64,000 nt of DNA from Dendrophyllia cribrosa (Eukaryota; Cnidaria; Anthozoa; Scleractinia; Dendrophylliidae). This document shows positions 1 through 11,200 of the stretch, one piece after another (the first letter of the stretch is position 1; each line of letters starts with the position of its first letter). The notes beneath the pieces are model-generated. The model saw only the letters and a program-made list of their open reading frames with translations, was not told where the DNA came from and searched no databases. The stretch lies in assembly GCA_024195265.1 (NCBI GenBank), contig JAJLRJ010000007.1, positions 29,188,225 through 29,252,224 on the forward strand. The letters run 5' to 3'. The translations under genes were made by a program, and so were the position numbers.

Positions 1-165
1 CGCCCCGATCGTCCGGATAGAACATAGTTCTATCCAAGCGATCGCGGTCGTCCCGATCGTTCGGATCGTTTGCGATCGTCCGGGAAGTGTCTCCATATAA
101 TCGTCCCGATCGCTTGAACATTTTTTGAGACGACTGGGACGATCCGGACGATCATATGGAAACCA
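1..165. mobile_element. Right end of a GATCG-rich short DNA transposon (partial)
   Basis: The segment is built from repeated GATCG/CGATC words and ends near CGATCATATGGAAACC. An internal CCATATAATCGTCCCGATC is a partial inverted match to that end. The left part is cut off by the window edge. This composition contrasts sharply with the AT-rich flank, so I read it as one end of a MITE-like element. No protein is encoded. The family is not identified. Confidence 0.45.
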
Positions 166-908
166 GGCTTTAATAAGCTCTTGTAAGCAGAGGCTAACTT
201 GAAAACTTTGTGGTTGATTTACCAATGTCAATTTATATTTCATAAGTACTGTTATTTGTTGTTTTCCCGTTTTAGTGTGTTGTTTTATATATTTTTTTAA
301 AGAAGTGACAATTCTTTTTAATGTATACGTGTTTCGTATGAAACTTCATCAATCTTCAGTACAAGTAACAGAACCCGCTTGTGTGTGTGTGATATAAATG
401 GAAGGAGGATATAATGGTGTGAAAAATACAGCTAAATACAGCGTGACAAAAAATGTAAAAACATATAACTTATTACGGCATGACGATAGTAAAGGAATCG
501 AACAGAAAATATATACTGAGTGTACAAACAAAACTTAATGGCGAGTGAAAGGTTGATCGGAAAAATTTGTGCTGAGTGAGGGGTTTTTCCCAATGAATAT
601 GTAGCACCTCCTTGATTTTGAGCTGGAAGGGGGTGGAGGCGGTGTCCAGGATGGAAAAACAATCTTCAGAACATAAAGCTCGGCAGTTTTCCGAGCTTTT
701 AAGGTAATGTAAAATATGGGAATTCTTGTCAGTGGAAATGTACTGTCGGATTGGTGTAGTGAGATGCCGGTTAATGTGAAACTGTCATATAGCTTCATTG
801 ATATTCCCTCAAAGTCTTTTCTTTTCTTGAAGATCCAAAACCAGGCCAGCTCGGCCAGTCTTTTCTGTCAGTCAACGGTTCTTCATATCCTTGCGGACAG
901 CAAGCTAA
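166..908. other. AT-rich stretch without a recognisable feature
   Basis: Only short chance open frames occur here on both strands, without recognisable domains. A short pyrimidine/purine-rich patch lies near 600-650. I see no gene, RNA or terminal-repeat structure. Confidence 0.5.
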
Positions 909-912
909 TTTA

Positions 913-1298
913 GGGGGTGTCACGCTGCAATTTATCGTGCAGCAAGTCTCGCAACGGCGTTACGAGACATGAACCCTTGCAGCTTGTAACACTCCTTGCA
1001 ATGGTTAAAATCATTGCGACAAGCTGCTGCCCTCGTTGCACAAAGTATAATTGGCTTCTACTTTTCGTAATGATTGCAGCAACTTTTTGAGCATTGCAGC
1101 ATGTAACACCCCCTTTGCAGCAAGTCTCGCGATGTTTAATACCCCTGTGCGTATGCGTGACAACCAAATCGTTGCAAGCTATACGATGAACGTCCACCGT
1201 GTAACACCTCGGTTCGTGCAGCAGCAACGGTCTTTCATCAGGTATCGCAACGTAGTTGCGAGACTTCTGCACGAAAAATTGCAGCGTGTAACACCGCC
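913..1298. mobile_element. 386-bp MITE with ~40-bp terminal inverted repeats and TTTA target duplication
   Basis: The left end GGGGGTGTCACGCTGCAATT is matched inverted by the right end (reverse complement GGCGGTGTTACACGCTGCAA). The match continues through TCGTGCAG and AGTCTCGCAAC for about 40 bp. TTTA lies directly outside both ends (909-912 and 1299-1302). Internally, words related to GCAGCAAGTCTCGC and TTGCAGC.TGTAACACC recur, giving subterminal repeats. Open frames across it (910-1272 minus, 1051-1317 plus) are by-products of these repeats. It is non-autonomous; the transposase family is not assigned. Confidence 0.8.
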
Positions 1299-1305
1299 TT
1301 TAGTT

Positions 1306-2325
1306 GGCTCCAAGTAGTTTTTTGGGGGGTCACACTTCCCTTTTTGAATGCGCTCATACATAATCTTATTTTAGCTCAATGAATCTGAATTTGATACCAG
1401 TTGTTAGGCTTGGATGAAAGTTTTGGATGATGCTCTTTTTATGCTAATCAGCGTTTTAATAGCAGCGGTAAACGAAAACAGTTTTTCCTAAATATCTTTC
1501 GATTTGTGGCCTATCCGCGACAAGCGAACAAATGCGCTATAATCTACACAGTGTAGCACACTAAATGAGGAAATTTCAAACAAATTAAACTATTCTATTT
1601 TGAATAAATCGCTGAAACATTTTTTAACATATGTTTTTCATGTTTTAAATATAAGCTGTCAAAACATTCCATAGGTCTCACAAATTATCTTTAAATTACC
1701 ACAGAACGTTTCCTCGAACTTACATCATTAGTCCCTGCAAATAGCTCTGACTAACTCCTTGGCAATAAAGAGATCGAGGTTTTGTTCAAATGCAGTTTTA
1801 AAAGAGTGAAAACGTGAAGCAAAACTGCATTTGAATGAAAAGCTTGATCTCTTAATTGCCGAAGAGGCGGTCAGAGCTATTTGCAGGGAGTAATAATTTA
1901 AGTCTGAGAAAACTTTCAGTGGTAATTTAATGATAATTTGTGAGACCAATGGAATGTTTTGACTGCTTATATTTAAAACATGAAAAACACAAGTTAAAAA
2001 TGTTTCAGCTTTTTATTAAAAATCGAACAGTTTAATTTGTTTGAAATTTCCCCATTTAGTGTGCTATACTGGGAAGATTATAGCGCACTTATTCGCTTGT
2101 CGCGGGTAGCCCCAAAATCGAAAGATATTTAGGAAAGACTGTTTTTGTTTACCGTTGCTATTGAAACGCTGATTAGCATAAAAAGAGCATCATCCAACAC
2201 TTTCATCCAAGCCTAACAACAGGTATCAAATTTAGATTCATAATGTTTGAGCTAAAGTAAGATAATGTATAAGCACATTCAAAAAGGGAAGTGTGACCCC
2301 CCCCCAAAAAAAACTACTTGGAGCC
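1306..2325. mobile_element. 1.0-kb foldback element (arms ~490 bp)
   Basis: The sequence from GGCTCCAAGTAGTTTTTT (1306) is repeated in inverse orientation ending AACTACTTGGAGCC (2325). The two arms can be followed almost to the centre near 1815: GGTCACACTTCCCTTTTTG, GGATGATGCTCTTTTTATGC and AAATATCTTTCGATTT all recur inverted. The arms have diverged at several percent, with small indels. There is no coding capacity. It starts 4 bp after the right TTTA duplication of the preceding MITE. Confidence 0.8.
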
Positions 2326-2344
2326 ACCTTAATAAAGGGCACTG

Positions 2345-2526
2345 CAGGGGCGGATCCAGGATTTTGAAATGGGGGGGGTTGAAATTCACCTCAAAAAAGA
2401 TATCAGAGAAATAAAATATTATTTATTTGAGAAATACTTTAGAAAAAAGAAAGAAAGGGTCTCAGAAAAGGGGGGTGAAAATTCACCCATTTCACCCCCC
2501 CCCCCCCCCCCCTGGATCCGCCCCTG
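2345..2526. mobile_element. hAT-like MITE with CAGGGGCGGATCC termini
   Basis: Perfect terminal inverted repeats CAGGGGCGGATCCAGG / CCTGGATCCGCCCCTG bound a 182-bp insert. Inside are poly-G and poly-C runs and an inverted pair around TTGAAATTCACC / GGTGAAAATTCACC. CACTG is present on both sides (2340-2344 and 2527-2531) as a target duplication. The TIR looks like that of hAT MITEs, but a full 8-bp duplication is not obvious. Confidence 0.75.
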
Positions 2527-2837
2527 CACTGTACCGCCGAAATAACGACATTTGTCATATCGTCAAATGCCGCCAAATATATAACTAAATTGGATAATAA
2601 ATATTCTATAAAACAAAACAGTAGTTTGGAGAAAAAGTGCAGGATTACAAGGATGGAAGTGGATTACAATTCATAAATTTTGATTTCGTGACAGGCGGTC
2701 AAGAAATCAAAGTTTCCATTCTGGTGGAATTTTGAGTTTTCAAGTCGTTATTTTGTCTTTTTAGTTCATATTTCTTTGCGTTCATCAGTTTGACGATTTT
2801 ATTTTCCTATTTTAAGATGATAAAGCAAGCTTAAACC

Positions 2838-3108
2838 ATAGTTAATAAAACAGACTGGTTATGAAGCTCATCAAATTTCAAAAAGAGTGTACAAAGCTGC
2901 TTTGTTTTATGTTGAACGAACCGTGACCCTGCACATTGTTTTGTTGAACGTGTGAGCACAAATGTTTCTACTGGTCAGTTGCTCGTATGCATTTCAATAC
3001 CTTTTGTGTTTTGTGCAGGGTCAAGGCAAACGAACAAAAGAAATGGAGAACAAAAACATATAACAAAGGACTGACTGAGTTTCATAACCAGTTTGTTCTA
3101 TTAACTAT
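2838..3108. mobile_element. 271-bp MITE inserted in the older element, 9-bp duplication
   Basis: Its ends ATAGTTAATAAAACAGACTG and the inverted CAGTTTGTTCTATTAACTAT, then TGGTTATGAA.CTCA, form TIRs of about 35 bp. GCTTAAACC occurs at 2829-2837 and again at 3109-3117, an exact 9-bp target duplication. The paralogous element at 44512-44903 lacks this insert, which confirms the boundaries. Confidence 0.8.
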
Positions 3109-3175
3109 GCTTAAACCAAGCTCCTGGCCATAATTATGAAAACACGATATTTCAGCCGGGACAGTGTGCCTTTAA

Positions 3176-3648
3176 TCTTAGTAGATATCAAAATTGATTT
3201 GATAAATAATCAATAAGCTTTAAGTTAAACTTTCAATAGAATTTCCCCCAGCCCGTTTTCTCATGGTATTCACCTGGTGTTCAAAGTCAAGCCAAAAAAA
3301 ATAACATAACAAAGTCAACGCGTTAATTAATATAAATAGTTCATATCCAAATGGGATTGGTTTTTCCTGTCAAGCTGTGAGTTTATAATTAAAGTGAAAC
3401 AATTAGGGGATTGTAAAATTATGTTATGGCTCTGATTTTCACGCCTGAAACAGCTTTATGCTAAACAATTATAAAATACTCAAAGAAAAATTAATCAGTT
3501 TAGTTTATTGTTTGTATGTACACCTGTACTTTGACAAATGTTTGACATGACTTATAAAAAACGCTCCACAATTCCACAATGTTTTACTCATACGAGAAAA
3601 ATATTTAAAATGGCGAAGAGTCGTTAAAAGTCAGGATGATAGAGGTTA
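3176..3648. other. AT-rich stretch, nothing recognised
   Basis: No open frame of note, no terminal repeats and no RNA gene could be supported in this segment. Confidence 0.5.
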
Positions 3649-4247
3649 CTGCAAGGTCCGTGGGTGGTCCGTGGGTCATTCGTCCATTCAATTTTTTATT
3701 TAAATGAAAAATTGAAAATCGATGTCCGTTTTGGATTTTCTTTTTTTTTATCAGAAGAAATAGAAAAAAAGCAATATCAAAATCATTTTACTTCTTTCCT
3801 TTAAAAAAAATTAAAGTAGGGCATGCATTTGTCATTTTTACCGTCGACAATTTAGAGAAAATTAAACAACCGACATCATTCTTTCACTAACAGTTGAAAC
3901 CAATGTTAAAGTTTTATGACATCGCTGATTATTCCGTTTTCGACGAAAGTCCAAAAAATTGAAAATTGCGATCAATTTTCAATTTTTGTTTTTAAGCTTA
4001 AAATTGAAAATCGTTTGCCCTTGAGGTGACAAAAGCACTCCAGTGGGGGAGGGTGATGTTTGGATCAAAGTACGTAAATCGGGGTATCCCATCCCCTACC
4101 CACTGCGTCATGAGTCAACCGTCAACCTCGTCCCCAGCGCCATCTCCGCTTTCAAGATGCCACCATCTTGAAAGTGAAGATGGAAGAGTCTAGGACTGAA
4201 TTAAGAAAGAAGCGGGAAATTCATGTGAAAGAGTAAACATCACAAAC

Positions 4248-4473
4248 ATGGACGACTTTAGTGTTGAATATATAAAGGATCTTGTATTAACTCAAGGCAA
4301 AACACACTCCGAGGTTAGCTCATTACTAAAAGAAGCATTTCCTGATAAGAGAGGCCTTACAATGTAGTTCGAGGTCACTAAGAAAGTTTTGTAATAGATT
4401 GGGAGACATTGACAAAACTGTTTGTCAAATAACGAGCTTGAACAGTGTACGAAGGACATCGTTGCTTGGTTAA
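4248..4473 (+). pseudogene. Frameshifted fragment of a conserved N-terminal module, inside the transposon
   Basis: From the ATG at 4248 a frame of 39 codons contains a GKTHSEVSSLLKEAFPDKRG stretch and ends at TAG 4365. A frame shifted by one base (from 4366) continues with SLRKFCNRLGDI and ends at TAA 4471. The combined pattern (helix, GKTH.E..S.LL, then RGL followed by an R-S-[VL]-R-[KR]-F-C motif) resembles an N-terminal module I have seen in uncharacterised cnidarian proteins linked to transposons. The frameshift indicates decay. The function is unknown. Confidence 0.45.
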
Positions 4474-4980
4474 GCTTACGTACGGTATATTTTGAATAAC
4501 TCTAGTCTACTACGTCGTTATCATCCTTTATATTTCCATTTTCTGCTTCCTCCATCTTTGTTTAAAACGTTTCTCTCTGTTATTTTTATAATTAATCTTT
4601 GCTTTGTCCAGTCTCCAATATACGATATAGCTTATAAACTTCCTGAAAAATTTCATTTTCCTCCCCTTGGAATATCCAGTCTCTAGTTCAATTTTGTTAC
4701 TGCAAAACCTGTGCAAAATTCTGTTGTTTTAGTACACCAGCACGGGCCACCATGCAACACCCATAACTTCTTCTATATATTTACTTATCAGGAAAATACA
4801 GCAACCTCCCTCTTTTAACCTTCCCTCCCCCTGGGGATAAATATATGAATAAGCGGGGCGGGGAGGGGGGTGTCTTAGTAGGAATGGGTTTCGGTTTCAA
4901 TATGAACAGTACTTTTTCACATCGCCTTCCATTCTTGATCTCACAACGTTAATAGGCGACTTGTAAGTATTTATTAAGCA

Positions 4981-5002
4981 CCCCCCCCCCCCCCCCCCCC
5001 CC
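4981..5002. repeat. Poly(C) tract (22 bp)
   Basis: Uninterrupted cytosine run within the 3657-5518 transposon, followed by C-rich CTCCCTCC. Confidence 0.9.
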
Positions 5003-5679
5003 TCCCTCCACCCTTTGTGCGAGTCTCCCAGAGGTCTTAATTGCTTTTTCACCCTGGGAACGAGGTTGTGCCCTTAGTCCAAAAGGAGTGGGGTTATTTT
5101 CCCCTCCCAGCCTAGTCCTAAGCCTATCCTACAGTACGTTTTTACTCTTAGCACCGCAGCCACCCTCACTGCGTCAACTTTTTCCCTAATTCGCTCAATC
5201 GATTGCCAATTTTCAATTGAAAACAAAAATTGAAAATTGAAATCAATTTTCAATTTTTTACTTTGCTCAATCTCAACCTATTTTAAAATGGAAACAAAAA
5301 TTGAAAATTGATAACCAATTTTCAATTTATGTTTGCAAAGGCGAGTTGAAGTAATGTTAACGATGTACCCTTTTTCGATTTATTTCATCGCATAAAAATG
5401 GACAAATTGTATTAGATAAAACAATTTTCCAATAAACATTTTAGAAAATCCAAAACGGACATCGATTTTCAATTTTTAATTTAAATAAAAAATTGCATGG
5501 ACGAATGACCCACGGACCCTGCAAGGTTTTATTTTGTGGTTAAGAAAATGCTGCGTAGCACTACAGTAACTAAACAGTAGGAAAACACCCTGATTTCCAT
5601 AACAAAGGTGCAATAAAAGAAAATTAACTTATTCAAAACTAGAAAGGACCGAGAAAGGATTACTGTTATCAATGGGGTC

Positions 5680-5963
5680 CTGTTACAATAAAAATAAAAA
5701 ATAAAATATTTAGCCTAAAAATATAAACTGTACAGAGTTAATAGAAAAGTAAAATATAAGATAATTACATTACATAAAAAATTCGTTCAAATGTTGCTTA
5801 AATAAAATTCTATATTCTAAATTTCTAATGTTCAAAGGTAATTTATTAAAAATTAAAGCACCAAGGAAAGAAAAGCTTTTGCGGCCAAACTCTAAATTTC
5901 ATTTTCGGCAGCTGGATGGAGGACTTATTGTTTCTAGTGTTGAAAGAATGATCGATCTTAGAA
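5680..5963 (-). pseudogene. 3' end of a CR1/L2-type LINE
   Basis: Read on the minus strand, about 5963 down to the TAA at 5770-5772 gives a C-terminal RT-tail pattern. It has FGRKSFSFLGALIFNKLPL followed by IRNLEYRILFKQHL, which fits the conserved R.F...GA..WN.LP..IR....F...L tail of CR1/L2 LINEs. There is one in-frame stop before it. The AT-rich stretch 5680-5769 would be its 3' untranslated end. It is a truncated, dead copy. Confidence 0.6.
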
Positions 5964-7123
5964 AAATAATTTAAATTTGAGTGTCACTAGGTCATCTTAG
6001 GTAGTCGAAAGAGCTTAGAAAGATGGCCAGGATTTAACTTGAACACGGCTGTAAAATTCAACACTGAAATTTTACAGCTGATTGTCACTGTGGTAAACAA
6101 TTCTTTTTGGTTCAGCGATATTTATTCAGTCGAAAAATTAATCAGTATGTAAAAATGCTGAAATGAAATCCGGCTGACCTATGAAAACTTCCCGTTGGAG
6201 TTTTACTTGGTTGTAATTATTAGACTAGTTATGGCAAAAGAGACCAGTGCTTCTTTTTTGCACTGATGGGTTATCCTGATAAAATATTCGTATTTCGATA
6301 AACGTCTTTCGATATTTGTTTCTGACCACAAACAGGAAATTGCATTACATACACAAACTATCATCACCAGATTACCGGAGTGTCCGTGTATAGACCGCAC
6401 ATCAGAGACCGCACATAGACCGCGCGGACACATTTTAAAAAATACATTACCCATGAATGACTGATAATCTTTGGTTTTTGTTCCCTGACTTTGATTATGT
6501 TTCCATTCTTTGGCTCGTGAACACAGGTTGTAAAGATACGCTGATTTTATAGTGTCCGCAGTCGTTTCTTTTTCGTGTCTGCCAACTGATTATTGGTATT
6601 TGACAGGTAGGAAAGCGTGACCTTGGTCGTACCAGCAGTTGGGAAGTTCCATCGTTTCGTTGTTAGTTACCTGATAGCGATTGTTTTTATTTATGGTAGA
6701 CTGTCAAAAATTTACATTTTAAAGACTTGCATGCACTCTTCAAAGAAAGAATTCCAGGTCACTATGAAAATCCGCGTAAGCCCTAGTTTGTAATAGGCCA
6801 CTCAGTTTATCGCTGGTCGACATGACCAGCGCTGGTTGGTTATTTACTTGATGTCTATGTGGTTATTTTGCTGATTCGAAACAATTTTTACTAGTAATCG
6901 CTCCCTAAAATAGGGGAAGCCTCGCTAAAATTGCCTTGAATCAGCAAAATAACCACACAGCTAAGTTGACTTCAGTCGTGTATCATGAATTTGATCCTTA
7001 GTTGGGTTTCAAATGGAGTTATAGGCTTCCCCTACCCTGTCACCTCGAAAGAAAAAATCCCGGGAGGCCCACGTCTGGAATCACATAAATCACCTCTTCG
7101 ATTGCCATGTTGCCAGCATGGTT
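5964..7123. other. Intergenic sequence, mostly unremarkable
   Basis: No supportable coding exon. A short inverted pair based on TGTGGTTATTTTGCTGATTC (about 6859-6958) suggests a degenerate hairpin or small MITE. The rest shows no structure I can interpret. Confidence 0.4.
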
Positions 7124-7196
7124 GTCCTGATGGTGTAGTGGTTATCACACCTGACTAGTGTGCAGGGGGACGTGGGTTCAAATCCCACTCAGGGCA
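7124..7196 (+). tRNA. tRNA or tRNA-like sequence, predicted anticodon AGT (Thr)
   Basis: The acceptor arms GTCCTGA and TCAGGGC pair with one G-T. The D-arm contains an A box (TGGTGTAGTGG), and the T-arm GTGGG-TTCAAAT-CCCAC is perfect and holds a B box (GGTTCAAATCC). The anticodon arm reads CCTGA-CTAGTGT-GCAGG, giving AGT with one A-G mismatch at the top of the loop. No intron or CCA is seen, and no clear T-run terminator follows. Because of the mismatch, and because tRNA-derived repeats are common here, a repeat-borne tRNA-like copy is a real alternative. Confidence 0.55.
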
Positions 7197-7263
7197 AATT
7201 TCCTTTCAAACATTTATTCAGTAAAAATATGATTATTTGGGGTGTGCAGGGTTAGGGGTTCTC

Positions 7264-7295
7264 TCATACACTGTTCATCTATATATATATATTGC
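7264..7295. repeat. (TA)n microsatellite
   Basis: Short alternating TA run around 7281-7294. Confidence 0.6.
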
Positions 7296-7427
7296 ATTCC
7301 TATAGTCAGGGCTCCCATTGATAACAGTTGTTATTATTAATACTTAAAGTATTTTTACCCTGACTCTCTCTAGAAGATTATGTAAATCAGTCCCATGCAA
7401 ACTATCTACTTTTTGACTAAGTGGGCT

Positions 7428-7430
<3 letters not shown>

Positions 7431-7477
<47 letters not shown>
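7431..7477. repeat. Hairpin: 17-bp inverted repeat
   Basis: GGTCATGGCGTACGGAC is matched inverted by GTCCGTGCGCCATGACC, with a GAGCGCAGCGAG loop. It is GC-rich compared with its surroundings and probably part of a degenerate MITE. Confidence 0.6.
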
Positions 7478-8053
7478 GAGAGCCAAATACTTTTCCATCC
7501 GGCCCGACCTAACTTAGTCAATAAGTATTTTATCATATGAACAATTTGGAGACAAAATTGCTTGAAATTTTAACGTGCGAGGCCGTCCGCTTTTGTAGTA
7601 GGGCCGTACGGCTTTTTCCGGCCCCGCTCGCGCAAATACGTACGGCCCTCATACGGGACTTTCATCAATGGTTTTGCAAAGAAAAGGTTCGCAGGGCCGT
7701 ACGGGTCGTATGATAATCTTAAATATTTTTGCCATGATTATCTTAGCTAACTCGCAGATTGAGCTTGGGCTGCCTGTGATACAAGCTAAATACCCTAGGC
7801 GGTAAAGTAAAGTCGTTCATTCATTTATTCACGGATGCAAGTTCTTCTCTCCCTTTTTACAAATCAATTAAGACTAAATAGAATGAGCCGATATTAAAAA
7901 ACTCGCGAAACTTGATTGAAATAAGATGTTGATTGAGCGAAAGACTAATACCCTGGCCTACACTCGCACAGTATCGGCTATTGTAAAATTCATTAATAAT
8001 TCATAAGGGTACTAACAAATAGAAATGAGCCATTCCAATCACATGGTTAACCC

Positions 8054-8251
8054 TGTAAATCAGATACAACTCACAAGTGAGTTGTATCTGATTTACATTC
8101 CAGATACAACCACTAGTGAGTTGTATCTGGAATGAGAATTTCACAAGTTGTTTACTACATTCGCGTCCGTGTTGTATCGGCACTATACATTCACTCGGCT
8201 GCGCCTTGTGATTGTATAGGCCGATACAACACTCCCGCTCATGTAGTAAAC
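8054..8251. repeat. Three consecutive hairpins sharing a GATACAAC core
   Basis: Hairpin 1 (8054-8097) has perfect 21-bp arms around AA. Hairpin 2 (about 8097-8133) uses ATTCCAGATACAAC arms. Hairpin 3 (8150-8251) has GTTTACTACAT outer arms and GTTGTATCGGC inner arms. All three contain TTGTATC/GATACAA. The cluster carries no gene. Confidence 0.75.
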
Positions 8252-11200
8252 ATTACTTTCAATTTTCATTATTCTTTTAATTTGCATATCAATGGCTTTT
8301 TCACTTTAAACTCAGAACGTGATTGCCTGTAAAAGGGAAACCTATTAAAACTTTTTAATTAGTTTATGTCCATTAACAAAAACTAGCTTAAGTAAACATA
8401 CCGGGCTACAAGAAAATGCCAAAAGAAGTAATATTTATGCAATGCACACGCAGATTGTAATGGTTTTGTGAGTTGTATACGGAGCAGTAGACGCCATGTT
8501 CAAACTGGATCTATACTTTGGACACCTTTAAACATTTTATTTATTATACAGGAGCGGTTTTGAAGTTATCGACTAAGGCGGCTGTGTTTTGTTCAGTGGC
8601 GTTGACGCTGAGTCAGGTCAAGGGCTTAGGATAAAGAACGCGAAGTAGTAACGAGTCCGTCAATTGACGAAGGTAAAGCAGCTAACAAACAAAACCCGTC
8701 AGTGTTCCTTTAGAAACAGAATCATTTAAAGTGAATTTTACGTTACCTTGGGCGAATACAGTCGATACAGAGACCAAGAAAGGAATCCTGAAAGCCATGA
8801 ATCCCGGCCGGCAAAGGCAGCTTTTTATGCCACTATAGGATTTGTAATCTCTTTTTTTATGTTGGTGAATGAATTTGGGGAGGTCAGTTGAACAAATTCA
8901 TGAAATTGAAAGTTTGATTTGCCGGTTGGGATACATGAAAAATTAAAAATTGTCGAAACTCAAAGTGACAAAATTTATGTAAAAAAAACCCAAACGTTTC
9001 GGGCTTCGCCCTTCTTCAGTGGATGTCTACGTGATGTCTGTTCGTTATCCGTACTTTACCAAATACATGTTTACCAACCATCCCGTGTTTGAATTATTTT
9101 GAATGTTTTTATAAGATGTTCTATTTAGGGAGTTCTGTTTACGATCAAATATTAAATGGAAAACGACTTCGCTGCTTCTTTAATTTGCTGGTTTGCATGA
9201 CTATAAGACTATAATGCATCATCTGTTGGCATCATTTGAGAGTCAGCCGCTTGAAATGACAGAAACCGACTACGTAGCTCTGAATTAGTTGAATTTGCTG
9301 AATTTATATTAACGACGAAAAACTCGTCGCGAAAGTTGACGCTTCCTACATTTTTTGTAGTCTTTGTAGACTCGGAGGATTCATGATACATGTCGGTCGA
9401 TTGAAGTTCGACCTGTTTTTTTTTTTTTTTTTTTTTTTTTTGCAGCTTTCTGTCCTATCCTAGTGAAAATTAGTGAAGAGAAAAAAACAATAATAACACT
9501 GATATACTCAATGAAATGGGCAGGCAAGGATAACGACAGTAAACGGCCCAAGAAACGTATCTACGCCTGTTCAGGTAGACCGGCAAAGTGATCTAACCGG
9601 CGCCACCATTGTTGCCGGGTATGATTGAGTAATTATTCAGCGATATATAGCGCCTGTAAGATGATATACCGAGCAAACACGCTTTAATATAAGCTTCAGT
9701 TTCGAGATGGTCGCAGAGTTTGACCGAAATTATTTGTCCGAAGCCGAAGTATTCTCAGGTAAAAAATTAAGGATAGAAATAAATTTAGAATAGGATAGGA
9801 AGGCAGTACTGTTGGCTCCTGTTTGGTGTCACACTTCTGATGTTTGCAATGATATACTATTAAATTGCTGAAAACAGCCAAAAAATTAACTATGAAACAA
9901 GAGCGAAGAAGAAACGTCTGCTTTTGTGGTTAAGACATGCATTTTTTTAATGTCACTTGCCAAACTAGAAGATCGTGGCCGTAAGGGCGGTATAACCGTC
10001 CGTCAAGTGGGCGTGCTAAAGTAACAGTACGTCAAACATGCTGCCGTAAAATTAATGAATACTAACCAACTCAGATGAATTTTTCGAGCCATTATGATTG
10101 GATTTTGGGCCAATCATCCATCTACATTTCCTATATTGAGCCGTTTTCTTAACTGGTCAAAAAGTTGAACAATTTATACTTTTGGGAGAGGATTAAATTA
10201 ATTACAAGGTTTGTTTTTTCACTATTCTCTCCTCTTTTTGCAATATGAATGTTTAAAAAGGGCTTTAAAATAAGGCAAGAAAAACTTGAAGAGCAAAGTT
10301 ATAATTAAGAACCTAATAAATTAATCTGACAGGTTTGATTCTACCCAATAACAAAGTGAATTTGGGTTTGTGATTATTAGCCTCACAAGTAAAGTACATT
10401 TCAGTTACTTTGAGCAATCTTTTTTCTCTCGCCAAACTATTTTCCCAGTTTGTCCCAATTCCTTTTTCATCTTATAGAACAAAATCAAATCGGAATGTTC
10501 AGCATTTTACGCCTTAGTGGAAGTACTGTCTAGTTAGCTGTACTACCTGGCTTTATCATCAGTAGTTAAGTAATTTGCAATACCGCAATCAATTTGAAAT
10601 TTATTTTAGCCATGTTGCCATACTTTTTCACAGACTTGATTTCATTTCTAAGTTGAAATTGAATTCAAAATGAGTCTTCTAAAAAAGTGAAAATTATAAT
10701 ATTGCCATTCTGTCAAAAGTGTCATTTGTCAATAAATTACAGAAAGTGCCCTTAATAAATCCTTTTAGTGTACCGCTTGTGAAATTGTCAAAATTCAATT
10801 TCTTTCCCGTCGTGACATTAATTACTGATAGAAACATCACAGATTTTGTGTAAAATGGGAAAATTCTGCAAACTCGCGGAATTTTCTCTAAGGTACGTAG
10901 GAAATTTAAATTAAAAACAAAAGATCCATCAGGAAATTAATATCGGTTGTTATTGAGGATCAAGAGAACATAAAAGCCTAAGCATAAATTAACATTGACT
11001 CATTTGTTGGTGAATATTTTGAAGCAGTTCAGGTAGATCAAATCTCTACGCGAATCGGAAATCTTAGCATCGTGTTTCGGTGTATTTTAACGACCTTGTT
11101 CGCATCAACTTGGCTTGAAGGTTCCGTTTATACTTGACATTTGTTGTAAAACAGTTGGCTACGGCAAAGTTATGATTTTTGGACGTAAAAATACTGTACA

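Larger units (their letters stand above)
2333..3171. mobile_element. TTAA-flanked MITE, copy 1, carrying two later insertions
   Basis: Outside its insertions this element aligns along its length with the uninterrupted copy at 44512-44903. Both share AAATATA.AACTAAATTGGATAA, GAGAAAAAGTGCAGGATTAC, TTTCCATTCTGGTGGAATTT and the terminus CCGGGACAGTGT.CCTTTAA. The copy is interrupted at 2345-2526 and 2838-3108. TTAA sits at both ends (2329-2332 and 3172-3175). That is compatible with piggyBac-type TTAA targeting, but no transposase is present. Confidence 0.65.
3657..5518. mobile_element. 1.86-kb non-autonomous DNA transposon with 8-bp duplication and captured coding fragment
   Basis: The left end TCCGTGGGTCATTCGTCCAT through AAATCGATGTCCGTTTTGG recurs inverted at the right end, giving TIRs of roughly 75-85 bp. 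CTGCAAGG lies on both sides (3649-3656 and 5519-5526), an exact 8-bp target duplication as in hAT-type elements. The TCCGTGGG word is duplicated at the left tip. The interior has several short palindromes built from AAAATTGAAAATT / AATTTTCAATTTT and a C22 run (4981-5002). It encodes no transposase but contains a decayed coding fragment at 4248-4473. Confidence 0.8.

Noticed and set aside
910..1361. Open frames of 60-120 codons on both strands
   Set aside because: They coincide with the 386-bp MITE and its subterminal repeats. No domain is recognisable.
8535..8830. Possible leader exon of the GPCR gene with donor-like GAAGGTAAAGC
   Set aside because: One weak donor word without coding or promoter evidence is not enough to call an exon 3 kb upstream.
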